Shown here piece by piece: positions 35,702 through 43,836 of a stretch of 64,000 nt of DNA (its first letter is position 1; each line of letters begins with the position of its first letter). The notes under the pieces were generated by a model. That model saw nothing but the letters and a program-made list of their open reading frames with translations, made no database searches and was not told the origin of the DNA. Location: NCBI RefSeq assembly GCF_014486695.1, contig NZ_JACTAB010000002.1, positions 1-64,000 of the forward strand, given 5' to 3'. Made by a program: the position numbers and the translations under genes. This stretch comes from Flavobacterium buctense (GTDB lineage: Bacteria > Bacteroidota > Bacteroidia > Flavobacteriales > Flavobacteriaceae).

Positions 35702-36943
35702 TTAGTTTGAGTTGTTACAAATGTGTCTCAAAATAACATCGGTCGCACCAATGTTCATTTGGACAAATGTTTCGCAAATATGTCCTTTTTCGTGACGAAT
35801 ATCTTCGTTTGAAATTAAATTATCAAAAGCATCATTGAGATCGCTTTGGTTTGAAATAGAAATGCAACCTTCCATGTTAACCAACGCCGTAGCTTCTGCA
35901 AAGTGCGAATAATTAGGGCCAACCACAATCGGAATCCCAAAAGTTGCCGGCTCTAAAATATTGTGCACGCCCGGATTTCCAAAGCCGCCGCCTACATAAG
36001 CAATATCAGCATAACTGTAAATTTTGGTCAAAATACCGATGGTGTCAATGATAAAAACTTGAAATTCGGTCAAATTTCGGTTTTCCTTTTCTGAAAATAA
36101 AACGGTTGATTTTGTGATTTGAGATTGAAGATTTGAAATTTGTTCCGCTTTAATATTGTGTGGCGCAATGATGAATTTCACATTGGCATCGGCTTGATTG
36201 ATAAAGTTTACCAATAGAGTTTCATCTTTTGGCCAAGAACTCCCAATAACGATGGTCGTAGTGTTGTTTTTAAATTGCTGGATAAAATCCAAAGAGTTGT
36301 CTCTCTCTAAAATGGAAACTACTCTGTCAAATCTTGTATCGCCTGAAATTTTTACATTTTGGTAGCCCAAAGATTGGAGCAATATTTTAGAGCTTTCATT
36401 TTGAACAAAAAAGTACTCAAAGGTTTTCAGGGCATTGCGATAAAAGTCGCCATACCATTTAAAGAATGCTTGCTTTTCTCTGAAAATTCCCGAAATCAAA
36501 TAGGTTTCAATATCGCCTTTTTTCAATTCATTTAAATAATTCGGCCAATATTCATATTTGATAAAAAACACCAAGTCGGGATGAACCCATTTCAGAAATT
36601 CTTGCGCATTGCTTTTCGTGTCCAAAGGCAAATAAACCGTCACATCAGCAATCGCATTGTTTTTTCGAACTTCATAACCCGAAGGGGAAAAAAAGGTGAG
36701 TACAATTTTATGTTTTGGAAATTCCTGTTTGATGCGCTCCATCACCGGCAAACCTTGCTCATATTCGCCTAAAGAAGCGGCATGAAACCAAATGGTTTGG
36801 TCTTCGGGATTTATTTTAGCTGCTAAAGTTTCAAAAACGGTCTTTCTGCCGCTGACAAACAGCTTTATTTTGGGACTGAAAAGCGCCAATACTTTCACAA
36901 GTTGTGAAGCCAAAACCAGTAAAATATTGTATAAAAAAAACAT
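35702..36943 (-). CDS. waaA: 3-deoxy-D-manno-octulosonic acid transferase
   Basis: A 413-residue GT30 glycosyltransferase that adds Kdo to lipid A at the inner membrane. It starts with a membrane-associated segment (MFFLYNILLVLASQLVKVL). Family motifs are WFHAASLGEYEQG (the catalytic Glu is in SLGE) near residue 54, then GSSWPKDE and YVGGGFGNPGVHNILEPATFGIP in the donor-binding half. Length is typical. The S46 peptidase gene follows on the same strand 36 bases on. It is divergent from the DegT gene. Confidence 0.95.
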   Translation of the reverse strand: MFFLYNILLVLASQLVKVLALFSPKIKLFVSGRKTVFETLAAKINPEDQTIWFHAASLGEYEQGLPVMERIKQEFPKHKIVLTFFSPSGYEVRKNNAIADVTVYLPLDTKSNAQEFLKWVHPDLVFFIKYEYWPNYLNELKKGDIETYLISGIFREKQAFFKWYGDFYRNALKTFEYFFVQNESSKILLQSLGYQNVKISGDTRFDRVVSILERDNSLDFIQQFKNNTTTIVIGSSWPKDETLLVNFINQADANVKFIIAPHNIKAEQISNLQSQITKSTVLFSEKENRNLTEFQVFIIDTIGILTKIYSYADIAYVGGGFGNPGVHNILEPATFGIPIVVGPNYSHFAEATALVNMEGCISISNQSDLNDAFDNLISNEDIRHEKGHICETFVQMNIGATDVILRHICNNSN

Positions 36944-37039
36944 CCCAAAAATTTTGATGCGCTAAAATACGTTTCTTTTGCGGAACATGGAATTCTACTT
37001 CAGAATTTCTTACTTTTGCTACTCATAATTTTTTAGAAC

Positions 37040-38170
37040 ATGAGAAAAATTCAGATGGTTGACTTAAAAAGTCAATACGAAAAAATAAAAGACACCGTAA
37101 ACGCTTCGATTCAGGAGGTTTTAGATACCACAACCTACATCAACGGACCATTGGTTCACGAATTTCAGAAAAATCTTGAAGAATATTTAGACGTGAAACA
37201 CGTGATTCCTTGTGCCAACGGAACCGATGCTTTGCAAATTGCGATGATGGGTTTGGATTTAAAACCCGGCGATGAGGTAATTACAGCCGATTTCACCTTT
37301 GCTGCAACAGTTGAAGTGATTGCTTTATTGCAATTAACTCCGGTTTTGGTGGATGTGGATATCGTGAATATGAATATTTCTATCGAGGCAATTAAGAAAG
37401 CGATTACGCCTAAAACCAAAGCGATTGTGCCCGTACATTTGTTTGGTCGCGCTGCGAATATGGAAGCGATTATGGCCATTGCCAAAGAACACAATTTATA
37501 CGTAATTGAAGACAATGCCCAAGCGATTGGTGCCAATTGTAAATTCTCTGACGGAACCAAAAAGAAAGCGGGAACGATTGGTCACGTATCTTCCACGTCA
37601 TTTTTCCCTTCTAAAAACTTAGGTTGTTACGGTGATGGTGGTGCGATTTTTACCAACGACGATGCTTTGGCACACAAAATTCGCGGAATCGTAAATCACG
37701 GCATGTATGTGCGTTATCACCATGATGTAGTAGGCGTAAATTCTCGTTTGGATAGTATTCAAGCCGGTGTTTTAAATGCCAAATTACCTTTGTTAGATGC
37801 TTACGGAAAAGCGCGTCAGGATGCGGCTCGTAAATATTCGACAGCCTTTGAAGGCCACAAAAATATTATTGCTCCGAGTATTTGTGATATTTGCGACTGT
37901 CATGTGTTCCACCAATATACATTAAGAATTATTGATGCCGATAGAAACGGTTTGATGGAACATTTATTGGCGAAAGGGATTCCGTGTGCGATTTATTATC
38001 CGATTCCGTTGCATTCTCAAAAAGCTTATGCCGACAGTCGTTATAAAGAGGAAGATTTTCCGATTACCAACCAATTGGTGAAGGAAGTAATTTCATTGCC
38101 AATGCATACCGAATTAGACGACGAGCAAATCAAATTTATCACAGACAGCGTTTTAGAGTTCTTAAAATAA
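37040..38170 (+). CDS. DegT/DnrJ/EryC1/StrS family aminotransferase
   Basis: A 376-residue PLP-dependent enzyme of the sugar aminotransferase family. The PLP lysine lies in SSTSFFPSKNLGCYGDGGAI (about residue 194) and the cofactor-binding IEDNAQAIGA is present. Such enzymes make amino sugars for O-antigen, capsule or glycoprotein. The nucleotide-sugar substrate cannot be read. galE follows on the same strand, consistent with surface polysaccharide synthesis. A -7-like TACTTTTG (37011-37018) lies 20 bases before the ATG, without a clear -33 box. Confidence 0.93.
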   Translation: MRKIQMVDLKSQYEKIKDTVNASIQEVLDTTTYINGPLVHEFQKNLEEYLDVKHVIPCANGTDALQIAMMGLDLKPGDEVITADFTFAATVEVIALLQLTPVLVDVDIVNMNISIEAIKKAITPKTKAIVPVHLFGRAANMEAIMAIAKEHNLYVIEDNAQAIGANCKFSDGTKKKAGTIGHVSSTSFFPSKNLGCYGDGGAIFTNDDALAHKIRGIVNHGMYVRYHHDVVGVNSRLDSIQAGVLNAKLPLLDAYGKARQDAARKYSTAFEGHKNIIAPSICDICDCHVFHQYTLRIIDADRNGLMEHLLAKGIPCAIYYPIPLHSQKAYADSRYKEEDFPITNQLVKEVISLPMHTELDDEQIKFITDSVLEFLK

Positions 38171-38252
38171 AGAGAAAAGAGTATAGAATTTAGAAAATAG
38201 ACTTTTTAAACGTCAACTGTCTTTTTCTATTCTCTTTTTTCTATTTTCTTAA
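38171..38252. repeat. Purine-rich imperfect inverted repeat between DegT and galE
   Basis: Left part AGAGAAAAGAGTATAGAA... TAGAAAATAGAC (38171-38202) and right part GTCTTTTTCTATTCTC... TTTTCTATTTTC (38219-38250) are imperfect complements built of AGAAAA/TAGAA words. They would form a long weak hairpin with a 16-base loop (TTTTTAAACGTCAACT). It ends about 6 bases before the galE start. Confidence 0.6.
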
Positions 38253-38256
38253 ATAT

Positions 38257-39270
38257 ATGAAAGTACTAGTAACAGGTGGTTTAGGTTTTATAGGTTCACA
38301 TACAGTGGTTGAATTGCAAAACCAAGGTTTTGAAGTAGTAGCCATTGATAATTTATCAAATTCTTCCCTTTCGGTTTTAGACGGAATTGAAAAGATTACC
38401 GGAAAGAAACCGGTTTTTGAAAATATTGATTTAAGGGAAAAAGCTGCCGTTCAAAACTTCTTCAAAAAGCACCATGACCTAGTTGGTGTAATTCATTTTG
38501 CAGCCTCAAAAGCGGTCGGGGAAAGTGTTGAAAATCCTTTATTGTACTATGAAAACAATATCAATACTTTGGTTTATGTATTGCAGGAACTAACGTCATT
38601 GCCTCAGGCTAACTTTATTTTCAGTTCTTCTTGTACGGTTTACGGTCAAGCAGAAGTAATGCCAATTACCGAAAATGCTTCTATCCAACCGGCTATGTCT
38701 CCTTACGGAAACACCAAGCAAATTGGAGAAGAAATTATCAATGATGTTGTCAAAGTAACTAATTTAAATGCCATTTCATTGCGCTATTTTAATCCAATCG
38801 GTGCTCATCCAAGTGCTGAAATTGGTGAATTACCTTTAGGTGTGCCGCAAAATTTAGTGCCATTTATTACTCAAACGGCAATGGGTTTGCGTCAGGAATT
38901 ATCGGTTTTTGGCAATGATTATCCAACGGTTGACGGCACTTGTATTCGCGATTATATTCATGTGGTTGATTTGGCTAAAGCACATGTTGTGGCTTTACAA
39001 CGTTTGTTAGACCAACAAAATTTGGAGAAAGTCGAAACCTTCAATTTAGGTACCGGAACCGGAAGTTCCGTTTTGCAAGTAATTCAGGCATTCGAAAAAG
39101 TATCCGGACAAAAATTGCCTTATAAAATTGTAGCTCGAAGAGAAGGCGATGTGATTCAGGCATACGCCAATACCGATAAGGCCAGAGAAGTTTTAGGTTG
39201 GAGTACAGAGTTGTCCTTGGATGACGCCTTAGTTTCAGCCTGGAAATGGGAGCAAAAAGTTAGAAGTTAG
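38257..39270 (+). CDS. galE: UDP-glucose 4-epimerase
   Basis: A 337-residue short-chain dehydrogenase-type epimerase that interconverts UDP-glucose and UDP-galactose. The NAD-binding motif is VTGGLGFIGSH (5-15), the catalytic Ser/Tyr region is FSSSCTVYG and SPYGNTKQIGEE, and DGTCIRDYIHVVDLAKAH is the family signature. Length is normal. It follows the DegT aminotransferase after 86 bases, and both suit nucleotide-sugar metabolism for surface polysaccharide. Confidence 0.95.
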   Translation: MKVLVTGGLGFIGSHTVVELQNQGFEVVAIDNLSNSSLSVLDGIEKITGKKPVFENIDLREKAAVQNFFKKHHDLVGVIHFAASKAVGESVENPLLYYENNINTLVYVLQELTSLPQANFIFSSSCTVYGQAEVMPITENASIQPAMSPYGNTKQIGEEIINDVVKVTNLNAISLRYFNPIGAHPSAEIGELPLGVPQNLVPFITQTAMGLRQELSVFGNDYPTVDGTCIRDYIHVVDLAKAHVVALQRLLDQQNLEKVETFNLGTGTGSSVLQVIQAFEKVSGQKLPYKIVARREGDVIQAYANTDKAREVLGWSTELSLDDALVSAWKWEQKVRS

Positions 39271-39324
39271 CTCCAATTTATAAAATCAAAAAATTGCTTT
39301 TCGGCAATTACAATTAAACGCTAC

Positions 39325-40245
39325 ATGAGTGACAAACCCGATTTTAAATTACTTTTTTGCTTATTCATTGTAGCCGTTGTTTGGGGAACTACTTATTTGG
39401 GTATTCGTGTGGCCGTTGAAACCATGGAGCCTTGGTACATAACTTCCACCCGTCAAGGTTTAGCCGCTTTGATTGTTTTGGGTATTTTATTGTATAAAAA
39501 ACAATTGACTTGGATTGGTTGGGAAAACTTCAAACTCCAATTTATACCGGCGATTTTGATGATTGTTTTGGCCAATGGTTTTACAACTATTGCCGAGCAA
39601 AGTGTGCCTAGCGGCCTAACTTCAATATTAAGTGCTTTGTCACCTTTAGTGGTTTTTTTAGGCGGAACGATGATTGGGCAACAAAAGCTAACACTGAAGG
39701 GTTTTCTTGGCGTAATTGTTGGCTTTCTTGGTGTGGTTTTTATTTTTAAAGACGGTTTGGGCGATATTTTAGATCCCAATTATAAAACCGGAATCTTATA
39801 TTTGAGTATCGCTATTTTATCTTGGTCTGCCGGAACGATTTACACCAAAATGCATACCCATAAGTCGAACAACATTGCGTTGAATTTGTTTTACCAGTTT
39901 TCCATAGCAGCGATAATTCAATTGGTTTTGGCACTAATCTTAAATCCTGATGTCGATTTCAATGCATGGAGTACCAGAAGTATTTTGGCCACTTTATACC
40001 TTTCCATTTTTGGTTCGGTCATTGCTTTTTTTGCTTACCATTATGCTTTGAAAAGAGTAACCGCTACTCAAATTACAGTCTTGAATTATATCAATACGAT
40101 TATCGCGGTTTTTTTAGGTTGGCTACTTTTGGATGAAAAAATCACCTTCGACTTTGTCATTGCAACAGTCTTAATTATTTTGGGCGTATTCATCACTAAT
40201 TACAAGCGGACCCGAGGCAAAGCCGAACAGAGTGAAGCTAAATAA
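39325..40245 (+). CDS. EamA/DMT superfamily transporter
   Basis: A 306-residue inner-membrane protein with about ten transmembrane helices arranged as two EamA repeats (about 8-140 and 155-292). WGTTYLGIRVAVETMEPW at the N-terminus and the end of the second repeat (VTATQITVLNYINTIIAVFLGW) fit the drug/metabolite exporter family (RhaT/YdcZ-like). The transported compound is unknown. A weak symmetric terminator lies just after it, before a convergent small lipoprotein gene. Confidence 0.92.
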   Translation: MSDKPDFKLLFCLFIVAVVWGTTYLGIRVAVETMEPWYITSTRQGLAALIVLGILLYKKQLTWIGWENFKLQFIPAILMIVLANGFTTIAEQSVPSGLTSILSALSPLVVFLGGTMIGQQKLTLKGFLGVIVGFLGVVFIFKDGLGDILDPNYKTGILYLSIAILSWSAGTIYTKMHTHKSNNIALNLFYQFSIAAIIQLVLALILNPDVDFNAWSTRSILATLYLSIFGSVIAFFAYHYALKRVTATQITVLNYINTIIAVFLGWLLLDEKITFDFVIATVLIILGVFITNYKRTRGKAEQSEAK

Positions 40246-40273
40246 AAAATCCCCACTTTTGATGAGGATTTAG
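40246..40273. terminator. Probable bidirectional terminator
   Basis: Stem AAATCC/GGATTT (40247-40252 with 40266-40271) plus two inner base pairs after a mismatch. A-runs lie before it, giving a T-run on the minus strand. It is weaker than others in the window. Confidence 0.55.
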
Positions 40274-40279
40274 GTATTG

Positions 40280-40537
40280 TTATTTAGCCGATTCTTTTAA
40301 TTTTTTGGCAGCTTCTTCTAATTTGGCAGCACTTTTAATTTTGGCACTGTCAATCTCGGCTTTGGTTTTTTCTTTGATGGAATCCAATCTCCTTTCTGCT
40401 TTGATTTTGGCCGAATCTATCTTTTCTTTTACTTCTTCAGTTACAGCGTCTTGAGCAGCATCGAGTTTTTCTTTGGTTTCGTCTTTGCAAGAAGCTAATA
40501 AAGCGACAAGGGCAAACGACACAATTAATTTCTTCAT
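40280..40537 (-). CDS. Small helical lipoprotein
   Basis: An 85-residue lipoprotein with signal MKKLIVSFALVALLA and lipobox LASC (Cys17). The rest is a strongly charged single helix with near-repeats: EKIDSAKIKAERRLDSIK and AEIDSAKIKSAAKLEEAAKK. The 11-residue periodicity resembles LEA/apolipoprotein-type amphipathic helices, but no family is confidently named. Downstream of the M23 peptidase gene by 5 bases, on the same strand, so probably co-transcribed with it and fabD. Confidence 0.82.
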   Translation of the reverse strand: MKKLIVSFALVALLASCKDETKEKLDAAQDAVTEEVKEKIDSAKIKAERRLDSIKEKTKAEIDSAKIKSAAKLEEAAKKLKESAK

Positions 40538-40542
40538 GATAT

Positions 40543-41223
40543 TTAGGATTTAATTTTTAATAATAAATTTGGGTCAGGGCAATTCTGCAAATAAAATGGC
40601 AAGGTTTTCGAACTGCAAACTCCCGGATAATCACCTTTTTTATTTTCCATATCGATGATGATTTGAAAATGCAAATGCGGTGCATAATCGCCATTAATCG
40701 GAGGTAAGCCTAAGGTAGCAATTTGTTCGCCTTTCTCAACAAAATCACCTTCTTTTTTGCCAATTAAACTGTCCAAACTCAAATGACCATATAATGTATG
40801 AAAGGTAAAGTCTTCGATTTTATGTTCTAAAATAATTGTCGGACCGTAATCACCAAGAGCATCATTGTTTTGAAGACTGTGAATTTTACCTTCCAAAGCA
40901 GCATAAATGGGCGCAGAATCATTAATCCATAAATCTAAGCCAATGTGAATGTTGCGTTCATCAGTATTGTCATTTTTAAAAACCGTACTTCTTTGGTACA
41001 AATTGCGGTGTTCGATGTAACCGCCGAAAGCGATTTTGGCTTTATTTCGATTTAAATAATCCTGAATGTATTCCTCGTAATCTTTAGCGGTAGCCAATTT
41101 TTGAGTAACCAAAATTTCATTGGTCACCGACAAATCCAACGCCACATAATCCGCATAAGAAATATCATTTGAAATGACTTTAGCCGATTCGGTTTGGCGT
41201 AAGATTTCAAGTAAGTTTTTCAT
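40543..41223 (-). CDS. M23-family peptidoglycan DD-metallopeptidase-like protein
   Basis: A 226-residue protein with the LytM/M23 zinc-peptidase core in its second half: HIGLDLWI (first ligands His and Asp), HTLYGHLS and HLHFQ. These match HxxxD and HxH of active M23 enzymes. There is no obvious signal peptide, so how it reaches the wall is unclear. Its ATG overlaps the fabD stop as TAATG, showing tight coupling. Confidence 0.88.
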   Translation of the reverse strand: MKNLLEILRQTESAKVISNDISYADYVALDLSVTNEILVTQKLATAKDYEEYIQDYLNRNKAKIAFGGYIEHRNLYQRSTVFKNDNTDERNIHIGLDLWINDSAPIYAALEGKIHSLQNNDALGDYGPTIILEHKIEDFTFHTLYGHLSLDSLIGKKEGDFVEKGEQIATLGLPPINGDYAPHLHFQIIIDMENKKGDYPGVCSSKTLPFYLQNCPDPNLLLKIKS

Positions 41224-42095
41224 TAAGCCGAAATCGTTTCTACTTCTCTGTCTATTTTATTTACTAAGCCAACCAAAACTTTTCCCGGCCCAACTTCCGT
41301 AAAACTCGTCGCGCCGTCTTTAATCATTTGTTGTACCGATTGCGTCCATCTTACCGGAGCGGTCAATTGGATGATTAGATTTTTCTTGATTTCATTAGCG
41401 TCAGATACTGCGCTAGCCGTAACGTTTTGATACACTGGACAACTCGGTGTGTTAAAAGTCGTTGCTTCAATGGCGGCTGCCAATTCTTCACGAGCCGGTT
41501 CCATCATAGGTGAATGGAATGCACCACCAACAGGCAACAATAAAGCTCTTTTTGCTCCGGCGTCTTTCATCGCTTCACAAGCTTTTTCCACTGCAGAGAA
41601 TTCGCCTGAAATGACCAATTGTCCGGGACAGTTGTAATTTGCCGCAACCACAACGCCGTCAATCGAAGCACAAACATCTTCTACGATTTTGTCTTCTAAA
41701 CCTAAAACGGCTGCCATGGTTGAAGGTTTAATTTCACAAGCTTTTTGCATGGCAATCGCTCTTTGGGAAACCAATTTCAAACCGTCTTCAAAAGACAAAG
41801 TGCCATTAGCTACCAAAGCAGAAAATTCACCAAGAGAATGACCGGCAACCATATCAGGATGGAAATTATCTAAAGTTTTGGCCAAAATCACCGAGTGTAA
41901 AAACACCGCCGGTTGGGTTACTTTGGTTTCTTTTAATGCTTCCGCGGTGCCTTCAAACATGATGTCGGTGATGCGGAAACCTAGAATGTCGTTGGCTTTT
42001 TCAAATAGCGCTTTGGCTACTGCCGAATTTTCATATAAGTCTTTGCCCATTCCGGTGAATTGAGCGCCTTGACCGGGAAATACGTATGCTTTCAT
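41223..42095 (-). CDS. fabD: Malonyl CoA-acyl carrier protein transacylase
   Basis: A 290-residue enzyme that loads malonyl groups onto ACP for fatty-acid synthesis. It begins YVFPGQGAQFTGMGKDLY and has the nucleophile GHSLGE with Ser87. The GAFHSPMM motif provides the second catalytic His. Length is normal. It overlaps the M23 gene. The other fab genes are not next to it. A -7-like TATTTTTG (minus, 42122-42129) precedes it. Confidence 0.96.
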   Translation of the reverse strand: MKAYVFPGQGAQFTGMGKDLYENSAVAKALFEKANDILGFRITDIMFEGTAEALKETKVTQPAVFLHSVILAKTLDNFHPDMVAGHSLGEFSALVANGTLSFEDGLKLVSQRAIAMQKACEIKPSTMAAVLGLEDKIVEDVCASIDGVVVAANYNCPGQLVISGEFSAVEKACEAMKDAGAKRALLLPVGGAFHSPMMEPAREELAAAIEATTFNTPSCPVYQNVTASAVSDANEIKKNLIIQLTAPVRWTQSVQQMIKDGATSFTEVGPGKVLVGLVNKIDREVETISA

Positions 42096-42166
42096 TTGGT
42101 TTAGTTTCTTGTTTTGAATAGCAAAAATAGTAATTTTTTGGGAGCGGAAAGGTTCGGGTTATATTT

Positions 42167-42184
42167 GTCCCGAAGTTTCGGGAC
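42167..42184. repeat. Hairpin GTCCCGA-AGTT-TCGGGAC
   Basis: A self-complementary 18-base hairpin upstream of fabD. The same CCCGA-AACT/AGTT-TCGGG unit recurs inverted at 42224-42239, inside the repeat element. A related form is the stem of the PorP/SprF terminator (1109-1127). Confidence 0.6.
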
Positions 42185-42186
42185 CA

Positions 42187-42256
42187 TTTTCCCGCTTTCC
42201 ATTACAATCTCTTCGAGGATTTTTCCCGAAACTTCGGGACAATCGGGGCTAAAAGG
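42187..42256. repeat. Intergenic repeat element, copy 3, with an inserted CCCGAAACTTCGGG hairpin
   Basis: Ends TTTTCCCGCTTTCC and AATCGGGGCTAAAA match copy 2 at 14728-14784. The middle differs: a short hairpin around CTC-TTC-GAG (42209-42217), then TCCCGAAACTTCGGGA (42224-42239). It occupies the gap between the FMN reductase gene and fabD. Confidence 0.72.
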
Positions 42257-42279
42257 CTACTATTCGCTTTTTTGCAATC

Positions 42280-42807
42280 TTATAGTGCAATAGAGTCAAT
42301 AATCTCCAACAATTGCTTTTTCAGTTCGGGATTGATAATGCCGTTTACAGCATCAAAATTGTCAAAGAATGTAGGCAAGGAAAAACTGCCTTTTACAACC
42401 GCGCCTTGAAAAGGAAATCGTTTTGTGGCAATGTCTAAAACACTTCCGCCGCCACGAGCTCCGGGAGAAGTAGCCAATAACAACATCGGTTTTTGTTGAA
42501 AGGTTTTAGCATCGATTCGCGAAGCCCAATCTAAAGTGTTTTTGAAGGCTGAAGAGTAAGCGCCATTGTGTTCGGCCAAAGAAAGTACGATAAAATCAGC
42601 GCTGCCTATTTTGGCATAAAAATCTTGTGCCAAAGGAGGAATACCGTTGTCTTTTTCACAGTCAACGGAAAACACCGGCATGTCATAATCGTTTAAATCC
42701 AAAACTTCAATGTCAACATTTTGAAACAAACTCGCAGCATAAACAGCCAATTGCTTATTGATGGAATTTTTGCTCGACGAACCGCCAAAAGCTATGATTT
42801 TCTTCAT
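42280..42807 (-). CDS. NAD(P)H-dependent FMN reductase-type oxidoreductase
   Basis: A 175-residue flavodoxin-like protein. The ATG at 42807 (MKKIIAFGGSSSKNSINKQ) opens the phosphate-binding loop GGSSSKNSINK and overlaps the upstream Fe-S gene stop as ATGA. A start 14 codons earlier would lie inside that gene. The NADPH-dependent FMN reductase family usually reduces FMN, quinones or azo compounds. The conserved SLAEHNGAYSSAFKNTLDW matches its flavin loop. It is the last gene of the stress-related cluster. Confidence 0.9.
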   Translation of the reverse strand: MKKIIAFGGSSSKNSINKQLAVYAASLFQNVDIEVLDLNDYDMPVFSVDCEKDNGIPPLAQDFYAKIGSADFIVLSLAEHNGAYSSAFKNTLDWASRIDAKTFQQKPMLLLATSPGARGGGSVLDIATKRFPFQGAVVKGSFSLPTFFDNFDAVNGIINPELKKQLLEIIDSIAL

Positions 42808-43034
42808 TTTTCGTTGTTTAAATAGTAAGTCAATGCGCCCGACGGACACTTTTTGACCGTCTCAATTATCTTCTCTGTGGTGGAACCTTCAAGCGTAATC
42901 CACGGCTTTTCTTTAGGTTTGAAAACATTGGGATTGTTGCGGACGCAATTGGCAGAATGCGTACATTTTCCCGATTGCCACACTATAGTCACTTCGCCAT
43001 TAGTGTATTCTTTAGTTAGGTCTTTTGGATCCAT
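42804..43034 (-). CDS. Small (4Fe-4S) mono-cluster protein (Fer4_19)
   Basis: A 76-residue protein with the divergent mono-cluster motif: WQSGKCTHSANCVRNNP (Cys24, Cys30) and VKKCPSGAL (Cys63). Only three cysteines are seen, as is usual in the Fer4_19 family, so either the fourth ligand is not Cys or a 3Fe cluster forms. It probably passes electrons to the flavoprotein encoded directly after it. The stop and start codons of the two genes overlap (ATGA). Confidence 0.9.
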   Translation of the reverse strand: MDPKDLTKEYTNGEVTIVWQSGKCTHSANCVRNNPNVFKPKEKPWITLEGSTTEKIIETVKKCPSGALTYYLNNEK

Positions 43035-43038
43035 AATT

Positions 43039-43446
43039 TTATATTTTGGTGTTAATTTGTATCTGGTTTTTTAGGATTTTTGACACCGGACATTTTTCAG
43101 CAATGAGTAACAAACGTTCTTTTATTTCGGGTGAAACCTCATTAGAAAAAGAAATATCGCGAGTAATGGTTGTGGTCAATTCCCCATTACTTTCTTGGGC
43201 TAAATTCAGTGAAATATTGATTTCAGGAATATCCCAACCTTTACGGTCAATATACATTCTCAATGTTGATAAAGTACAACCGGCTAAAGAGGCTAAGAAG
43301 GTTGAAAAAGGGTCAGGCCCAATATTCTGTCCGCCTACATTTTCCGGTTCATCCATCAATAAAGTGCCGTTACGCCAAGAAATGGTACACAAGTATTTTT
43401 GCGTGCCAATAGTTCCTTCTACGTTATTTTCTAAAAGATTCGCCAT
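43039..43446 (-). CDS. OsmC family protein
   Basis: A 135-residue protein of the OsmC/Ohr fold. The ATG at 43446 (MANLLENNVEGTIG) is preferred. A start 20 codons earlier would add an odd N-terminus overlapping the GNAT gene. GPDPFSTFLASLAGCTLSTLRMY carries one reactive Cys, and EKCPVSKIL carries the second, matching the thiol peroxidase pair that reduces organic hydroperoxides. It is followed 4 bases on by the small Fe-S protein gene and preceded by GNAT. Confidence 0.92.
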   Translation of the reverse strand: MANLLENNVEGTIGTQKYLCTISWRNGTLLMDEPENVGGQNIGPDPFSTFLASLAGCTLSTLRMYIDRKGWDIPEINISLNLAQESNGELTTTITRDISFSNEVSPEIKERLLLIAEKCPVSKILKNQIQINTKI

Positions 43447-43456
43447 GATTGTTGTG

Positions 43457-43741
43457 TTATAAAACGTCTCTAAATTCGGGAACTTTGTCAAAAACACTTT
43501 TGGCAAACGGACAAAGCGGAATTATTTTGATGCCGTTTTCACGAGCGTATTCTACGGCTTTGGTTACCATTTTTTTGCCAAAACCTTTGCCTTCATTACC
43601 TGGTCTTACTTCGGTGTGGTCGATAATGATTTGTTTTTCACCTGCAAAAACAAAGGTCATCATCGCTTCGTGTTTACCGTCGACATCAATGTAAAAAAAG
43701 CCTTTATTCCCATCGATTTTAAGTTGTACTTCGTTGTTCAT
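43457..43741 (-). CDS. GNAT family N-acetyltransferase (Gcn5-related, YjdJ-like)
   Basis: A 94-residue minimal acetyltransferase. The ATG at 43741 is chosen. A second in-frame ATG at 43765 lies inside the long hairpin repeat and is unlikely. The acetyl-CoA loop is RPGNEGKGFGKKMV (the Q/RxxGxG/A pattern), and ARENGIKIIPLCPFAKSVFD is typical of the small DUF/YjdJ subgroup. The substrate is unknown. It lies 10 bases before OsmC in the same direction. Confidence 0.9.
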   Translation of the reverse strand: MNNEVQLKIDGNKGFFYIDVDGKHEAMMTFVFAGEKQIIIDHTEVRPGNEGKGFGKKMVTKAVEYARENGIKIIPLCPFAKSVFDKVPEFRDVL

Positions 43742-43759
43742 AGTTTGTATTTTGTTTTT

Positions 43760-43832
43760 TGTCATTTCGACAAAGGAGAAATCACATCAAATTAGTATCA
43801 TTATGTGATTTCACCCGTTGGTCGAAATGACA
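43760..43832. repeat. Long hairpin repeat TGTCATTTCGAC...GTCGAAATGACA
   Basis: An inverted repeat with 12-bp outer arms (43760-43771 and 43821-43832) and 10-bp inner arms GAAATCACAT/ATGTGATTTC (43778-43787 and 43803-43812). The internal loops are AAAGGA and ACCCGTTG and the terminal loop is 15 bases. It lies between pirin and GNAT. The TGTCATTTCGAC...GGAGAAATC word recalls a repeat I have seen in other Flavobacterium intergenic regions. That is recollection, not a search. Confidence 0.82.
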
Positions 43833-43836
43833 AGGA

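Noticed and set aside
39292..39309. Hairpin AATTGC-TTTTCG-GCAATT after galE
   Set aside because: It has no T-run, so it is not called a terminator.
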